A stretch of 64,000 bases of DNA, taken from the NCBI RefSeq assembly GCF_029635795.1, contig NZ_CP114280.1, forward strand, positions 3,286,001 through 3,350,000, given 5' to 3'. Of the stretch, positions 25,990 through 35,553 are shown piece by piece. Below the pieces are notes generated by a model, which saw only the letters and a list, made by a program, of their open reading frames with translations, had not been told where the DNA came from and did no database searches. Every line of letters begins with the position of its first letter. Within the stretch, counting starts at the first letter, position 1. The translations under genes were made by a program, and so were the position numbers. This DNA comes from Dickeya lacustris (GTDB lineage: Bacteria; Pseudomonadota; Gammaproteobacteria; Enterobacterales; Enterobacteriaceae).

Positions 25990-27543
25990 TCAGGATTTCT
26001 GCATCTGCTGCTGGAAGGTAATTTCGATAAATTCCGCCGGACGGCTGATGGCGACCAGCACCGTAATACGCAAGATGCCTTCGAGAATGTCTTGCGGCGT
26101 CATGGTCTTGCCAAGCCCGACATCAACGCTGTAGGCATCTTCCGGGGAAGAACCGGCCAGCCCGCCGCGTTTCCAGATGCCGAACAGAAAGTTTTCTATC
26201 ATGCTCTCCATCGACACCCAGGTATTGGCGGTATTGGGTTCAAACACATAGGCTTTGGCCGCCAGCCGGATCGACTCTTCGAGCATGATCATGGTGCGGC
26301 GCACGTTCACGTAGCGCCAGTCAAGGCTGTTGCCATCGAGCGTGCGCGCCCCCCACACCAGCGTGCCTTCCCCCATAAACGTGCGCAGCGCATTAATCGA
26401 TTTACCCTGCGTGGTGACGTTCAGGTCTTCCTGCTCATCGGCGCTGATGTTGACGCTGGGTGACACCACCGCGCTCAGGCTGACGTTCGCCGGGGCTTTC
26501 CACACGCCGCGCGTGTTATCCACCATGGTGTAGATACCCGCCATGGCCGCTGCGGGCGGCAGCAGGTTTTGCTGACGCTTGAGGTTATCGAGCAGGCTTT
26601 TATAAACCGGGCTGATGGAGAACAGCGTCTTATGCAACAGCGCGTGTTGCGTTGCGCCCTCGGTGGCCGACAGCCTGGCGATTTCATCCAGCATTTGCTG
26701 TTTTTTCGCCGCTTTCAGTTTGTTGCCGCCGCTGCTTAACTGTTCCTCAGTGAGCCCTTCGAGCTCTTTAAAGGCAGCGGTGATTTCTGCCGTCAGCACG
26801 CGGGTGAGTTCGTCGGGATTATTGATGTTGGCAAAACTGATGTCGCTGTCTTGCACAATCGAGGTGTGCAGCCAGGGATAATAGGCGCTGGCGTAATCGA
26901 GATAATTGATGCCGAGCTTGTCGCGAAACTGGCTGATGCAATCCCCCGTCGGGTCTTGCCGGTCTTTATAACCTTGCCAGATATCAAGAAGGGCGATGCG
27001 GTTTCTCATGTTACCGCCACAGTGCTCAAGCACCGCCTGCTGCACATTGATGCAGTCATCCTCTTTCAGGCAGATGGCTTCCGGCATTAGCACCATGGTG
27101 GGCTCCGGCTCTTTGAGTAACGGCGTAATGCCATTTTTCAACGCGCTGGCATCAATATCGTCCTGATAGCTGCCCACCGAGACAATATAACAAGGGCCGC
27201 CGCCATTCTGGAAAAAGAACAGCATGCTGTAATAGAGCAAATAACGGGTATTTGCCAGCGAGAGCGTGTAGCTTTTCCCCTCCTGATTAAAGGCAATATC
27301 TTCCGGGCGATCTGCTGTTTTTTCGACAATATCAAATTTGTGCAATGGTGCGCCGCCGAAATAATGACGAAAGTCCGACATGGACGTAATACGCCACGGC
27401 TTATTGCGCAGTGAAACACTGCCATTTTCAGCTTTTTCGCTATAGCCGATAAAAGCAGGCACCGCCGTGGCGACTTCCACCACTGAATTGGGAAAAGCAT
27501 TTTTTTCGACAATATAAACGCCTGGGGTTTTCATTACGCCCAT
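25990..27543 (-). CDS. Contractile sheath protein (Afp2-4-like)
   Basis: A 517-residue sheath protein. It starts with TPGVYIVEKNAFPNSVVEVATAVPAFIGY, the typical sheath N-terminus, and has the conserved C-terminal part VWGARTLD, WRYVNVRRTMIMLEESI and TPQDILEGILRITVLVAISRPAEFI. This is the only sheath gene in the locus, whereas Afp and PVC carry three. One sheath type is enough in simpler contractile tails. A strong AAAGGAAA ribosome-binding site precedes the ATG. Confidence 0.95.
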   Translation of the reverse strand: MGVMKTPGVYIVEKNAFPNSVVEVATAVPAFIGYSEKAENGSVSLRNKPWRITSMSDFRHYFGGAPLHKFDIVEKTADRPEDIAFNQEGKSYTLSLANTRYLLYYSMLFFFQNGGGPCYIVSVGSYQDDIDASALKNGITPLLKEPEPTMVLMPEAICLKEDDCINVQQAVLEHCGGNMRNRIALLDIWQGYKDRQDPTGDCISQFRDKLGINYLDYASAYYPWLHTSIVQDSDISFANINNPDELTRVLTAEITAAFKELEGLTEEQLSSGGNKLKAAKKQQMLDEIARLSATEGATQHALLHKTLFSISPVYKSLLDNLKRQQNLLPPAAAMAGIYTMVDNTRGVWKAPANVSLSAVVSPSVNISADEQEDLNVTTQGKSINALRTFMGEGTLVWGARTLDGNSLDWRYVNVRRTMIMLEESIRLAAKAYVFEPNTANTWVSMESMIENFLFGIWKRGGLAGSSPEDAYSVDVGLGKTMTPQDILEGILRITVLVAISRPAEFIEITFQQQMQKS

Positions 27544-27637
27544 AAACGATTTCCTTTTGGTTAAATAAATTCACCCTGCGGGTTTTTCGCCTAAATAACA
27601 GCGGTGCCTGGTACGGTGACTGCGTATTTATTGTTTG

Positions 27638-28456
27638 CTAATCATTCACGATGATTTCTGCCAATATTTCGTATTGGTGATTTATTTTCATTCGGCATAA
27701 ATGTAATGGCATTGCCAGCGGCAGCGTTTGTCGTAATACCTTGCCGTTTTGGTGCAACTGAAAACGATAGGGCGATTTTTTTTGTATCCATAACGGTTGT
27801 TGTGAAATAAAAACCTGGGCGAGTTGCCCGTTTAATAATATTTCCGTCCCCTGGTAATCAAATATTTCCGTACCGGTTTCATCACGAATATGGCATTGCG
27901 GTGTAACATAAGGTGCCGTCAACAGGTATTTCCAGCGTCGGCAGGCGGCCATCAATGGCACGATACAGGGTGCCTGCGGCCATCTTGCTGTTTGTGCGCC
28001 CGGCGCTAAGGCCGCCTGTGCGATAAACGCGGCGATGAAGGGTGGCGCCAGCCGTACATCGACCACCCAGTCCGGGCGGCGTGACTGGCGTTCAACATGC
28101 GCCGCGATGCCATCATGCGCGCTCAGTCGCACGGCCTGCGACAACGGTGCGAAGAGCGAACAATAAAAGTTGTACCCGCCGCTGCCCGGTGCGTGCGCGG
28201 TATAACAGGAAAACTGCGCATCCTGCATAAAGAACAGCAGTTGCAGCCGAATGCCGTCATCAGCCAGCGCTAACGCCGCGCTATGCGTATCCGCCAGTAT
28301 GCTGACGCCATTGGGCCGGGGTTTTATCAGCAGTCCGTACTGCGCCGCGACCGGCTGACTGGCATAAGCCAGCTTGCTGTAAAACGGCAGCGGCTCATCA
28401 GCCGGGAAAAAACCGTGCTCAATGTGCAATTCAAATAGCGTGGCGTAATGGCTCAT
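27638..28456 (-). CDS. Unknown CIS-linked protein between cap and sheath genes
   Basis: A 272-residue protein I do not recognise. It starts SHYATLFELHIEHGFF and looks rich in beta-strands, with several Cys and many aromatic residues. No signal peptide or membrane segment is visible. Its ATG lies five bases after the stop of the cap-like gene, so it is part of the CIS operon. Genes in this position in other eCIS loci are usually annotated hypothetical; I cannot assign a function. It might be an assembly factor or a minor structural part. Confidence 0.7.
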   Translation of the reverse strand: MSHYATLFELHIEHGFFPADEPLPFYSKLAYASQPVAAQYGLLIKPRPNGVSILADTHSAALALADDGIRLQLLFFMQDAQFSCYTAHAPGSGGYNFYCSLFAPLSQAVRLSAHDGIAAHVERQSRRPDWVVDVRLAPPFIAAFIAQAALAPGAQTARWPQAPCIVPLMAACRRWKYLLTAPYVTPQCHIRDETGTEIFDYQGTEILLNGQLAQVFISQQPLWIQKKSPYRFQLHQNGKVLRQTLPLAMPLHLCRMKINHQYEILAEIIVND

Positions 28457-28461
28457 GTGCG

Positions 28462-29034
28462 CTAACTCTTGCTGACTGCAACCTCAACCTGACCGACGCT
28501 TTCTGCTTGCGACTGAATACTGTGGCTGCCCGCTATCATCACCCGCAGGCGATACACCGCTGACGGTAAATAACGGCTACCCAGCATTTGCCACAATACA
28601 CTGAGTTCATGACGCGGCAGGTTTTCCATCTCCACTAATATTTGCTCAATAGCGCCATCCATATCTGGGGCGTTATAACGATTAAATTGGGGGTTTTTAT
28701 GCAGGAACGCCATAGCGTGCGCCAGCATCGTTAATCCTTGAGGATATTGTGTGCCGGTGAAATTTGCTGCCACCATAATATTCACCCGTACATACAATGG
28801 CTGGGTGGCCAGCGTATAACGGTTATTTGACATCATGGCCTGATTGCGATGCGGCAGCGTCTCCTTTTCGATACCGGCTAAAAATACCACGAGTTTATTT
28901 TTGGTGAGTGGAAACATTTTGCCATCGTCATCCGCCGGATTAGCGATGACGACCAGCTCATCATGCAGCTTCAGCATATTCTTTAAATATTGATTTAGCT
29001 GTTTCGCCAGATAATCAAGAGACGCGGAAATCAT
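28462..29034 (-). CDS. DUF4255 (Pvc16_N) protein, CIS cap/sheath terminator-like
   Basis: About 190 residues. The start at 29034 is preferred over 29067 because an AAGGAC precedes it and the extra 11 residues are not family-like. The opening SASLDYLAKQLNQYLKN and the block LVVFLAGIEKETLPH match the DUF4255/Pvc16 N-terminal family, which includes the cap proteins at the distal end of Afp/PVC particles. It is the first gene of the operon. Family assignment is good; the cap role comes from relatives. Confidence 0.8.
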   Translation of the reverse strand: MISASLDYLAKQLNQYLKNMLKLHDELVVIANPADDDGKMFPLTKNKLVVFLAGIEKETLPHRNQAMMSNNRYTLATQPLYVRVNIMVAANFTGTQYPQGLTMLAHAMAFLHKNPQFNRYNAPDMDGAIEQILVEMENLPRHELSVLWQMLGSRYLPSAVYRLRVMIAGSHSIQSQAESVGQVEVAVSKS

Positions 29035-29371
29035 ACTGTTGTCCTTATTTGAAAACGATGTTTTCACTTTTTTAGTGTTGCAATGTGGTGAATAAAAAAC
29101 AGTATTACTGATGAAAGGTATGACGAAAAGAGTGAGCGGAGATTTGGCGGGGTAAATAATAATTAAATCCGATTAATGATGATGTAAGAGTTTATGTTAT
29201 TAAAAAATAAACCTGTTGGTAATCTTTTGGGCAGAGAATCTCTATGATATTCTTACCCGAATTGCTGCCTAACCCCGTTGTTTGAATAGAGTCTAAAGTG
29301 CATGCTTTGCCTTTCTTTCATTTCGGGTGGGTATCATTTATTTTTCTTTTATCTGTCTGGAGGCTGTTTAC
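29035..29371. other. AT-rich divergent promoter region of CIS operon and secreted-protein gene
   Basis: This 337-base stretch has no gene. It is strongly AT-rich compared with the GC-rich operon and lies between the first CIS gene (minus) and a divergent small secreted protein (plus). An imperfect inverted repeat occurs around 29235-29260 (GAGAATCTCTATGATATTCT). It must hold the CIS operon promoter, but no -35/-10 pair was assigned with confidence. Such AT-rich regions are frequent targets of H-NS silencing; that is an inference. Confidence 0.5.
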
Positions 29372-29881
29372 ATGACACTTGGTCGCTCTCTTTTTTTTCT
29401 CTTAAGCCTTGCGCTCGTTTCATCATACGCAACGGGTGCTGAAAAATGGTTTGATGGTGTTACCTGCAATACTGATATTCCCTCAGCATTAATCGGGCGT
29501 CATACGCCAAACGATCGGGTTGTTACTATCGAAGGTAGATACAAAAACATTGGTCTGGAAAATCATGGTGCATTTGGAATGGAAAAAGACGGTGATCCCT
29601 GGACATTGACTTTCTGGCAAATATGCGGCCGAGAATATTTACTGCTTGAACGCCGTAGCGTCGTTAAGGATGTATTGATGTCTCCTTTGCCAAAAGAAAA
29701 TCCTGCATCGAAAATCGTTTCTTGCGATGTTGACGACACGAATTCTTATAGCACGGCGATTACGTTCATTCCGTCAGAGGAGACGCCGTGGCCAAAACAG
29801 GTTAAGCAAGCCTGGATAGTCGATGACAAGAAACTCAAATTCTCGAAAATTGAAGGTAAAAAAATTGTTTGTAACCCATAG
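29372..29881 (+). CDS. Small secreted protein of unknown function, divergent from CIS operon
   Basis: A 169-residue protein. ATG 29372 is chosen over the ORF start at 29327 because a CTGGAGG ribosome-binding site precedes it and a clean signal peptide follows (LFFLLSLALVSSYATGA, cleavage near residue 23). The mature part has four Cys and no known domain. Its base composition is more AT-rich than the CIS genes. It is transcribed away from the CIS operon. I do not recognise the family. An inhibitor or immunity-type protein is one possible reading, without direct support. Confidence 0.55.
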   Translation: MTLGRSLFFLLSLALVSSYATGAEKWFDGVTCNTDIPSALIGRHTPNDRVVTIEGRYKNIGLENHGAFGMEKDGDPWTLTFWQICGREYLLLERRSVVKDVLMSPLPKENPASKIVSCDVDDTNSYSTAITFIPSEETPWPKQVKQAWIVDDKKLKFSKIEGKKIVCNP

Positions 29882-30067
29882 TTAACATTTGAGCTGAATG
29901 GATACGATAGGTGAATGCATTGGTGCAAAACTTGTATGGTGCGTTCACCTAAGTCAGGACATGCGGCTTGCCTGATGCATTTATACAATTCAGAGCACGC
30001 TCTGTTAGCGTATTTTGCCATTATGGCGATGTCGTTTCGCTCCCTAACCTCAAACAGAGAAATCAGC

Positions 30068-30697
30068 ATGCGATTATTACTGGTCGGCGCAACCGGGCTG
30101 GTGGGGCAACAGGTGTTATTACAGGCACTGGCTGACTCGCGTATTGCTCAGGTGGTGGCACCGGTGCGGCGTGAATTACCGGCGCACGATAAGCTGCTGG
30201 CGCCACGGGTGGATTTTGAACATCTGCCGCAAGACGCCGCGTGGTGGCAGGTGGATGCGGTGATTTGCACGCTCGGCTCCACCATCAAAACCACAGGCAG
30301 TCAGGCGGCGTTTTACCGGGTCGATCACGACTACCCATTGGCCGTTGCGCGGCTGGCTCATGCACAGGGAACGCCGACCTACGTACTGAATTCGGCGGCG
30401 GGCGCTAACGCCGCCTCGCGTTTTTTCTACAACCGGGTGAAAGGCGAACTGGAGCGCGATCTGGCTGCGGTGGGATTTTCCTCACTCACCTCGGTGCGAC
30501 CTGGGTTAATTGGCGGTGAGCGCGATGAGCGTCGGCCCGGCGAATGGGCGGCACAGCAGTTACTGCGCGCGCTACATCCGTTGCTGCCACCACGCTGGCG
30601 TATTAACCCGGCGGGACGTATTGCAGAGGCATTGCTGACAGCAGCGCTACAGCCCGTCGCTGGCATACAAACGATAACCCCTGAACGCCTGGTATGA
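30068..30697 (+). CDS. Atypical short-chain dehydrogenase (NAD(P)-binding, TIP30/HTATIP2-like)
   Basis: A 209-residue Rossmann-fold protein. The N-terminal dinucleotide-binding motif LLLVGATGLVGQQVL and the YNRVKGELE (YxxxK) active-site-like pair are visible, as is VICTLGSTIKTTGS. It belongs to the NAD(P)H-binding atypical SDR group that includes eukaryotic TIP30. The start at 30068 is preferred because the Rossmann strand begins there and the upstream extension is not family-like. The substrate is unknown. Confidence 0.82.
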   Translation: MRLLLVGATGLVGQQVLLQALADSRIAQVVAPVRRELPAHDKLLAPRVDFEHLPQDAAWWQVDAVICTLGSTIKTTGSQAAFYRVDHDYPLAVARLAHAQGTPTYVLNSAAGANAASRFFYNRVKGELERDLAAVGFSSLTSVRPGLIGGERDERRPGEWAAQQLLRALHPLLPPRWRINPAGRIAEALLTAALQPVAGIQTITPERLV

Positions 30698-30730
30698 CGT
30701 TAAGGAAAACCCCATAAAGCAGGATGAGAT

Positions 30731-31309
30731 ATGAATAGCGAAATGTTACCGGTTGAATTGGCAAAAGCGTATCGGCTGATTAATCACGGGCCGACGGTGC
30801 TGGTGTCTGCCAGTCATGCCGGCATTGATGATGTGATGGCGGCCGCCTGGTGCTGCGGGTTAGACTTCACCCCGGCAAAACTGACGGTGGTACTCGATAA
30901 GGCAACGAAAACTCGCGAACTGCTGGAAAATAGCGGCTATTTCGCTATTCAGGTGCCAACGGTGGCGCAGCTGGCGTTGACGAATCAGGTTGGCAGCATC
31001 AGCCTGCGCAATGACCCGGACAAGCTGGCGCGCTGTCAGGTGGAACTGTTTCGTCGCAGCGAGTCGGATGTCCCTTTGGTGGCAGGATGCGCGGCCTGGT
31101 TATTGTGCAAACTGATCCCTGAGCCTCACAACCAGCAAACCTACGATCTGTTTATCGGCGAGGTGGTGGGAGCCTGGGCCGACTCACGAGTCTTTAGTGA
31201 CGGTCACTGGCATTTCGAGGATGCCGACCCTATGTTGCGCAGCCTGCACCATGTGGCCGGTGGCCATTACTATGCGATTGGCGACGCCTTTGACGCGAAA
31301 GAGAGTTGA
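30731..31309 (+). CDS. Flavin reductase-like (FMN-binding split barrel) protein
   Basis: A 192-residue protein with the split-barrel flavin-binding fold of the flavin reductase-like family: TVLVSASHAGIDDVMAAAWCC near the N-terminus, VVLDKATKTRELLENSGYFAIQVP, and LIPEPHNQQTYDLFIGEVVGAW. It probably binds FMN and transfers electrons from NAD(P)H to flavin or a linked substrate. It follows the SDR gene by 33 bases in the same direction and may be cotranscribed. Confidence 0.85.
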   Translation: MNSEMLPVELAKAYRLINHGPTVLVSASHAGIDDVMAAAWCCGLDFTPAKLTVVLDKATKTRELLENSGYFAIQVPTVAQLALTNQVGSISLRNDPDKLARCQVELFRRSESDVPLVAGCAAWLLCKLIPEPHNQQTYDLFIGEVVGAWADSRVFSDGHWHFEDADPMLRSLHHVAGGHYYAIGDAFDAKES

Positions 31310-31352
31310 TACGGCGGATACAAAAGACGGGTGGTCATAAAAAGGGTGGCCA

Positions 31353-31382
31353 TAAAACAACGCCCTGTTTTTACAGGGCGCA
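31353..31382 (-). terminator. Rho-independent terminator of ssb
   Basis: Read on the minus strand, a CGCCCTG/CAGGGCG stem with a TAAAAA loop is followed by TTGTTTTAT, just downstream of the ssb stop codon. Confidence 0.75.
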
Positions 31383-31405
31383 GTGTATGGAGAATAACGC
31401 GGTTA

Positions 31406-31954
31406 TCAGAACGGAATATCGTCGTCAAAATCCATTGGCGGTTCGTTGCCTGGCATCGGCGCGCTTTGCTGCGCACGGGACTGGCCGCCGCCGCTGAACT
31501 GGTTGGCTTGCTGCGGCTGTTGCGGTTGGCCCCAGCCACCTTGTGGTGCGTTACCGCCCATATTGCCGCCGCCCATGTTGCCACCCGCAGGTGCGCCGCC
31601 ACCGTTACGGCCGCCCAACATTTGCATGCTGCCGGAGATATCGACCACAACTTCAGTGGTGTAGCGATCCTGGCCGCCCTGATCCTGCCATTTACGGGTG
31701 CGCAACTGACCTTCGATATACACCTGAGAGCCTTTACGCAGGTATTCACCGGCGATTTCCGCCAGCTTGCCGTAAAGGGCAACACGGTGCCACTCGGTGC
31801 GCTCTTTCTGCTCGCCGGTCTGCTTATCGCGCCAGCTGTCTGACGTGGCCAGAGTCAGGTTGGCGACCGCACCGCCGTTCGGCATGTAGCGAACTTCCGG
31901 GTCTTGACCCAGATTGCCGATAAGAATCACTTTGTTAACGCCTCTGCTGGCCAT
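31406..31954 (-). CDS. ssb: Single-stranded DNA-binding protein
   Basis: A 182-residue SSB. The N-terminal OB-fold ([19 protein letters not shown], then [20 protein letters not shown]) covers about residues 5-112. A Gly/Gln/Asn-rich linker follows, and the conserved acidic tip DFDDDIPF at the C-terminus recruits partner proteins. It binds ssDNA in replication, repair and recombination. It is divergent from uvrA, as in E. coli, and probably shares the SOS-type control region. Confidence 0.97.
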   Translation of the reverse strand: MASRGVNKVILIGNLGQDPEVRYMPNGGAVANLTLATSDSWRDKQTGEQKERTEWHRVALYGKLAEIAGEYLRKGSQVYIEGQLRTRKWQDQGGQDRYTTEVVVDISGSMQMLGGRNGGGAPAGGNMGGGNMGGNAPQGGWGQPQQPQQANQFSGGGQSRAQQSAPMPGNEPPMDFDDDIPF

Positions 31955-32082
31955 TTGGTGTCTCCTGAAGAATCACTTTTTTAAAGTTTAAGCGATCAAT
32001 TCTATCACGCCACCGTGACAGATAATACCCGCGAGCCGTGCCGCATTCTTTATTTCCCGGCGATGAACATTGCCGTCAGATA

Positions 32083-32098
32083 CTGGATATCCATTCAG
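32083..32098 (+). promoter_or_regulatory. LexA (SOS) box-like site upstream of uvrA
   Basis: CTGGATATCCATTCAG fits the CTG-N10-CAG form of LexA sites and occupies the same place as the E. coli uvrA/ssb SOS box. The first half-site differs from CTGT at one position. Confidence 0.7.
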
Positions 32099-32195
32099 TT
32101 TTGTTTGTGCCATAATCGATCGTTTCTACTGGCTTTCTTTGGCATACAGCCGGTGTGCCGGGGCCAACACGGTGTCTTTTGCGAGAAAAGTGTGC

Positions 32196-35027
32196 ATGGA
32201 TAAGATAGAAATTCGTGGTGCCCGAACCCATAACCTGAAGAATATCAACCTGATTATTCCGCGCGATAAACTGATCGTCGTGACAGGGTTATCCGGTTCT
32301 GGCAAATCCTCACTGGCGTTTGACACGCTGTATGCTGAAGGTCAGCGTCGTTATGTCGAGTCGCTCTCGGCTTATGCGCGTCAGTTCCTGTCGCTGATGG
32401 AAAAACCGGATGTCGATCATATTGAAGGGTTGTCGCCCGCCATTTCCATCGAGCAGAAATCTACCTCGCACAACCCGCGTTCTACCGTCGGCACCATCAC
32501 TGAAATCCACGATTATCTGCGTCTGCTGTTTGCCCGCGTTGGCGAGCCGCGCTGTCCAGAACACGATATTCCGCTGGATGCGCAAACCGTCAGCCAGATG
32601 GTGGATAACGTGCTGGCCCAGCCGGAAGGCAAACGGCTGATGCTGCTGGCTCCGGTCGTGAAAGATCGCAAAGGCGAGCACACCAAAACGCTGGAAAATC
32701 TGGCGACGCAGGGTTACATCCGTGCCCGTATCGACGGCGAGGTGTGCGATCTTTCCGATCCGCCGAAACTGGAATTGCAGAAAAAACACACTATCGAAGT
32801 GGTGGTGGATCGCTTCAAGGTACGTGACGATCTGGCGCAGCGCCTCGCCGAGTCGTTTGAAACCGCGCTGGAGCTGTCTGGCGGCAGCGCAGTGGTGGCG
32901 GATATGGACGATCCGAACGCGCCTGAGCTGTTGTTCTCCGCCAATTTTGCCTGCCCGGTGTGTGGCTATAGCATGCATGAGCTGGAGCCCCGGCTGTTTT
33001 CCTTTAACAACCCGGCGGGAGCCTGCCCGACCTGTGACGGGCTGGGCGTGCAGCAGTTTTTTGACCCGGCGCGCGTGGTGCAAAACGGCGAGCTGTCGCT
33101 GGCCGGTGGCGCGATTCGCGGCTGGGATCGCCGTAACTTCTACTATTTTCAGATGCTGCGTTCGCTGGCGGAACACTATGAATTTGACGTGGAAGCGCCG
33201 TTCGACAGCCTTAGCGCATCGATTCAGAAAGTGATTCTTTACGGTTCCGGCAAAGAAAATATCGAATTCAAGTACATCAACGATCGCGGTGATACTTCGG
33301 TGCGTCGCCACCCGTTTGAAGGGGTGCTCAACAATATGGAGCGCCGCTACAAGGAAACCGAATCGACCGCTGTGCGTGAGGAACTGGCGAAATTTATCAG
33401 CAACCGCTCGTGCGCCAGCTGTCACGGTACGCGTCTGCGTGAAGAGGCGCGCCACGTCTACGTGGAGCAGACCACGCTACCGCAGATTGCCGACATGAGC
33501 ATCGGCCATGCGCTGACCTTTTTCGAAAACATCAAACTGAGCGGCCAGCGGGCGAAAATCGCCGAAAAAGTGCTGAAAGAGATTGGTGACAGGCTGCGTT
33601 TTCTGGTCAACGTGGGGCTGAATTACCTGTCGCTGTCGCGCTCGGCGGAAACTTTGTCGGGCGGCGAAGCGCAGCGTATTCGTCTGGCGAGCCAAATCGG
33701 TGCCGGGCTGGTGGGGGTGATGTATGTGCTCGATGAGCCGTCAATCGGCCTGCACCAGCGCGATAACGAGCGCCTGCTGGAAACGTTGATTCACCTGCGT
33801 AATCTCGGCAATACGGTTATCGTGGTGGAACACGATGAAGATGCGATTCGCGCCGCTGACCACATTATCGATATCGGCCCCGGCGCGGGTGTACACGGCG
33901 GTCAGGTGATTGCCGAAGGTACGGCCACGCAGATTATGGCGGTGCCGGAATCGCTGACCGGCCAATACCTGAGCGGCGCGCGCAAAATCGCCATTCCGGC
34001 GCAGCGCGTACAGGGCGATCCCTCGAAGGTGTTAAAACTGATTGGTGCGCGCGGCAACAACCTCAAAGACGTGACGCTGACGCTGCCGGTTGGCCTGTTC
34101 ACCTGTATTACCGGGGTGTCCGGCTCCGGTAAATCGACGCTGATTAACGACACGCTGTTCCCGATTGCCCAGCGCCAGCTTAACGGCGGCGAGCTGAACG
34201 AACCGGCACCGTACCGCGAGATTCAAGGGCTGGAGCAGTTCGATAAGGTGATCGATATCGATCAAAGCCCGATCGGTCGAACCCCGCGCTCCAACCCGGC
34301 TACTTACACCGGCGTGTTCACGCCGATCCGCGAGCTGTTCGCCGGTGTACCGGAAGCGCGCAGCCGTGGCTATAACCCTGGCCGTTTCAGCTTTAACGTG
34401 CGCGGTGGCCGCTGTGAAGCCTGCCAGGGCGATGGGGTGATCAAGGTGGAAATGCATTTTCTGCCAGATATTTACGTGCCCTGTGACCAGTGCAAAGGCA
34501 AACGCTATAACCGCGAAACGCTGGAGATTAAATACAAGGGCAAGAGCATCCACGAAGTGCTGGAGATGACCATCGAAGATGCCCGCGAGTTCTTTGATGC
34601 CATTCCGGCGCTGGCGCGTAAGCTGCAAACGCTAATCGACGTCGGCTTGTCGTATATCCGGCTGGGGCAGTCGGCCACCACTTTGTCTGGTGGCGAAGCG
34701 CAGCGCGTGAAGCTGGCGCGTGAGCTGTCAAAACGTGGCACCGGCCAGACGCTGTATATTCTGGACGAGCCGACCACCGGGCTGCACTTTGCCGATATCC
34801 AGCAACTGCTGGAGGTGTTGCACCAGCTGCGCGACCAGGGCAACACCATTGTGGTGATTGAGCACAATCTGGATGTTATCAAAACCGCCGACTGGATTGT
34901 CGATCTGGGGCCGGAAGGGGGCAGCGGCGGCGGCGAGATTCTGGTGTCCGGCACGCCGGAAACGGTAGCCCAGTGCGAACAATCCCACACTGCCCGGTTC
35001 CTGAAACCGATTCTGGATCGGGGTTAG
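32196..35027 (+). CDS. uvrA: Excinuclease ABC subunit A
   Basis: A 943-residue DNA damage recognition ATPase of nucleotide excision repair. The start at 32196 is chosen because family members begin [14 protein letters not shown]. Two ABC modules are visible: Walker [13 protein letters not shown] near residue 31 and [13 protein letters not shown] near 640, each with its signature (LSGGEAQR) and Walker B ([13 protein letters not shown] and [13 protein letters not shown]). Zinc-finger cysteines occur in [18 protein letters not shown] and CEACQGDG. Length and motifs match E. coli UvrA. It is divergent from ssb, with an SOS-like box between them. Confidence 0.98.
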   Translation: MDKIEIRGARTHNLKNINLIIPRDKLIVVTGLSGSGKSSLAFDTLYAEGQRRYVESLSAYARQFLSLMEKPDVDHIEGLSPAISIEQKSTSHNPRSTVGTITEIHDYLRLLFARVGEPRCPEHDIPLDAQTVSQMVDNVLAQPEGKRLMLLAPVVKDRKGEHTKTLENLATQGYIRARIDGEVCDLSDPPKLELQKKHTIEVVVDRFKVRDDLAQRLAESFETALELSGGSAVVADMDDPNAPELLFSANFACPVCGYSMHELEPRLFSFNNPAGACPTCDGLGVQQFFDPARVVQNGELSLAGGAIRGWDRRNFYYFQMLRSLAEHYEFDVEAPFDSLSASIQKVILYGSGKENIEFKYINDRGDTSVRRHPFEGVLNNMERRYKETESTAVREELAKFISNRSCASCHGTRLREEARHVYVEQTTLPQIADMSIGHALTFFENIKLSGQRAKIAEKVLKEIGDRLRFLVNVGLNYLSLSRSAETLSGGEAQRIRLASQIGAGLVGVMYVLDEPSIGLHQRDNERLLETLIHLRNLGNTVIVVEHDEDAIRAADHIIDIGPGAGVHGGQVIAEGTATQIMAVPESLTGQYLSGARKIAIPAQRVQGDPSKVLKLIGARGNNLKDVTLTLPVGLFTCITGVSGSGKSTLINDTLFPIAQRQLNGGELNEPAPYREIQGLEQFDKVIDIDQSPIGRTPRSNPATYTGVFTPIRELFAGVPEARSRGYNPGRFSFNVRGGRCEACQGDGVIKVEMHFLPDIYVPCDQCKGKRYNRETLEIKYKGKSIHEVLEMTIEDAREFFDAIPALARKLQTLIDVGLSYIRLGQSATTLSGGEAQRVKLARELSKRGTGQTLYILDEPTTGLHFADIQQLLEVLHQLRDQGNTIVVIEHNLDVIKTADWIVDLGPEGGSGGGEILVSGTPETVAQCEQSHTARFLKPILDRG

Positions 35028-35052
35028 TCCCGCCAGCAAGATGAGGTTTGTT

Positions 35053-35076
35053 AAGCGCGGCGAGCCGCGCTTTTTT
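35053..35076 (+). terminator. Rho-independent terminator of uvrA
   Basis: An AAGCGCGGC/GCCGCGCTT stem with a two-base loop is followed by a T run, 25 bases after the uvrA stop codon. Confidence 0.85.
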
Positions 35077-35109
35077 ATGCCAATCACTCACCACCACAGG
35101 AGAGATGAA

Positions 35110-35529
35110 ATGTGGAAACAATACGATATTCGGCTTAAACCTCGCGCCCGTGGCTTTCATTTGATAACCGATGAAGTGCTGGGGCAGGTGACGGATTTAC
35201 GTAATGTAAATGTCGGGTTGCTGCATGTGTTTATCTGCCACACGTCGGCGTCGTTGACGGTCAATGAAAATGCCGACCCCACGGTGCGCCAGGATTTCGA
35301 GAACTTCTTTAACCAGCTGGTGCCGCAAGACGAGCCTTATTATCGCCATACTTATGAAGGCAGCGACGATATGCCGGCACACCTGAAAAGTAGCCTGCTC
35401 GGCAGTAGCCTGACGCTACCGGTGCGCAATGGCCGTTTGCAGGTCGGCACCTGGCAGGGCATTTACCTGTGTGAGCACCGCAACCACGGCGGCAGCCGCT
35501 CGCTGGTGGTGACGTTGCAGGGGGAATAA
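35110..35529 (+). CDS. yjbQ: YjbQ-family (UPF0047) protein
   Basis: A 139-residue protein of the UPF0047/YjbQ family. The start at 35110 follows a GGAGAGATGAA ribosome-binding site; the upstream extension overlaps the uvrA terminator and is not family-like. Conserved features are [44 protein letters not shown] and [20 protein letters not shown]. coli YjbQ has a weak thiamine-phosphate synthase activity, but its physiological role is unsettled. The gene lies next to uvrA as in E. coli. Confidence 0.92.
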   Translation: MWKQYDIRLKPRARGFHLITDEVLGQVTDLRNVNVGLLHVFICHTSASLTVNENADPTVRQDFENFFNQLVPQDEPYYRHTYEGSDDMPAHLKSSLLGSSLTLPVRNGRLQVGTWQGIYLCEHRNHGGSRSLVVTLQGE

Positions 35530-35553
35530 CGGTGGAACCATAAACGGTGGCCA

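Noticed and set aside
31331..31843. 170-aa plus-strand frame opposite ssb
   Set aside because: Antisense shadow of ssb.
32310..33455. 381-aa minus-strand frame opposite uvrA
   Set aside because: Antisense shadow of the conserved uvrA gene.
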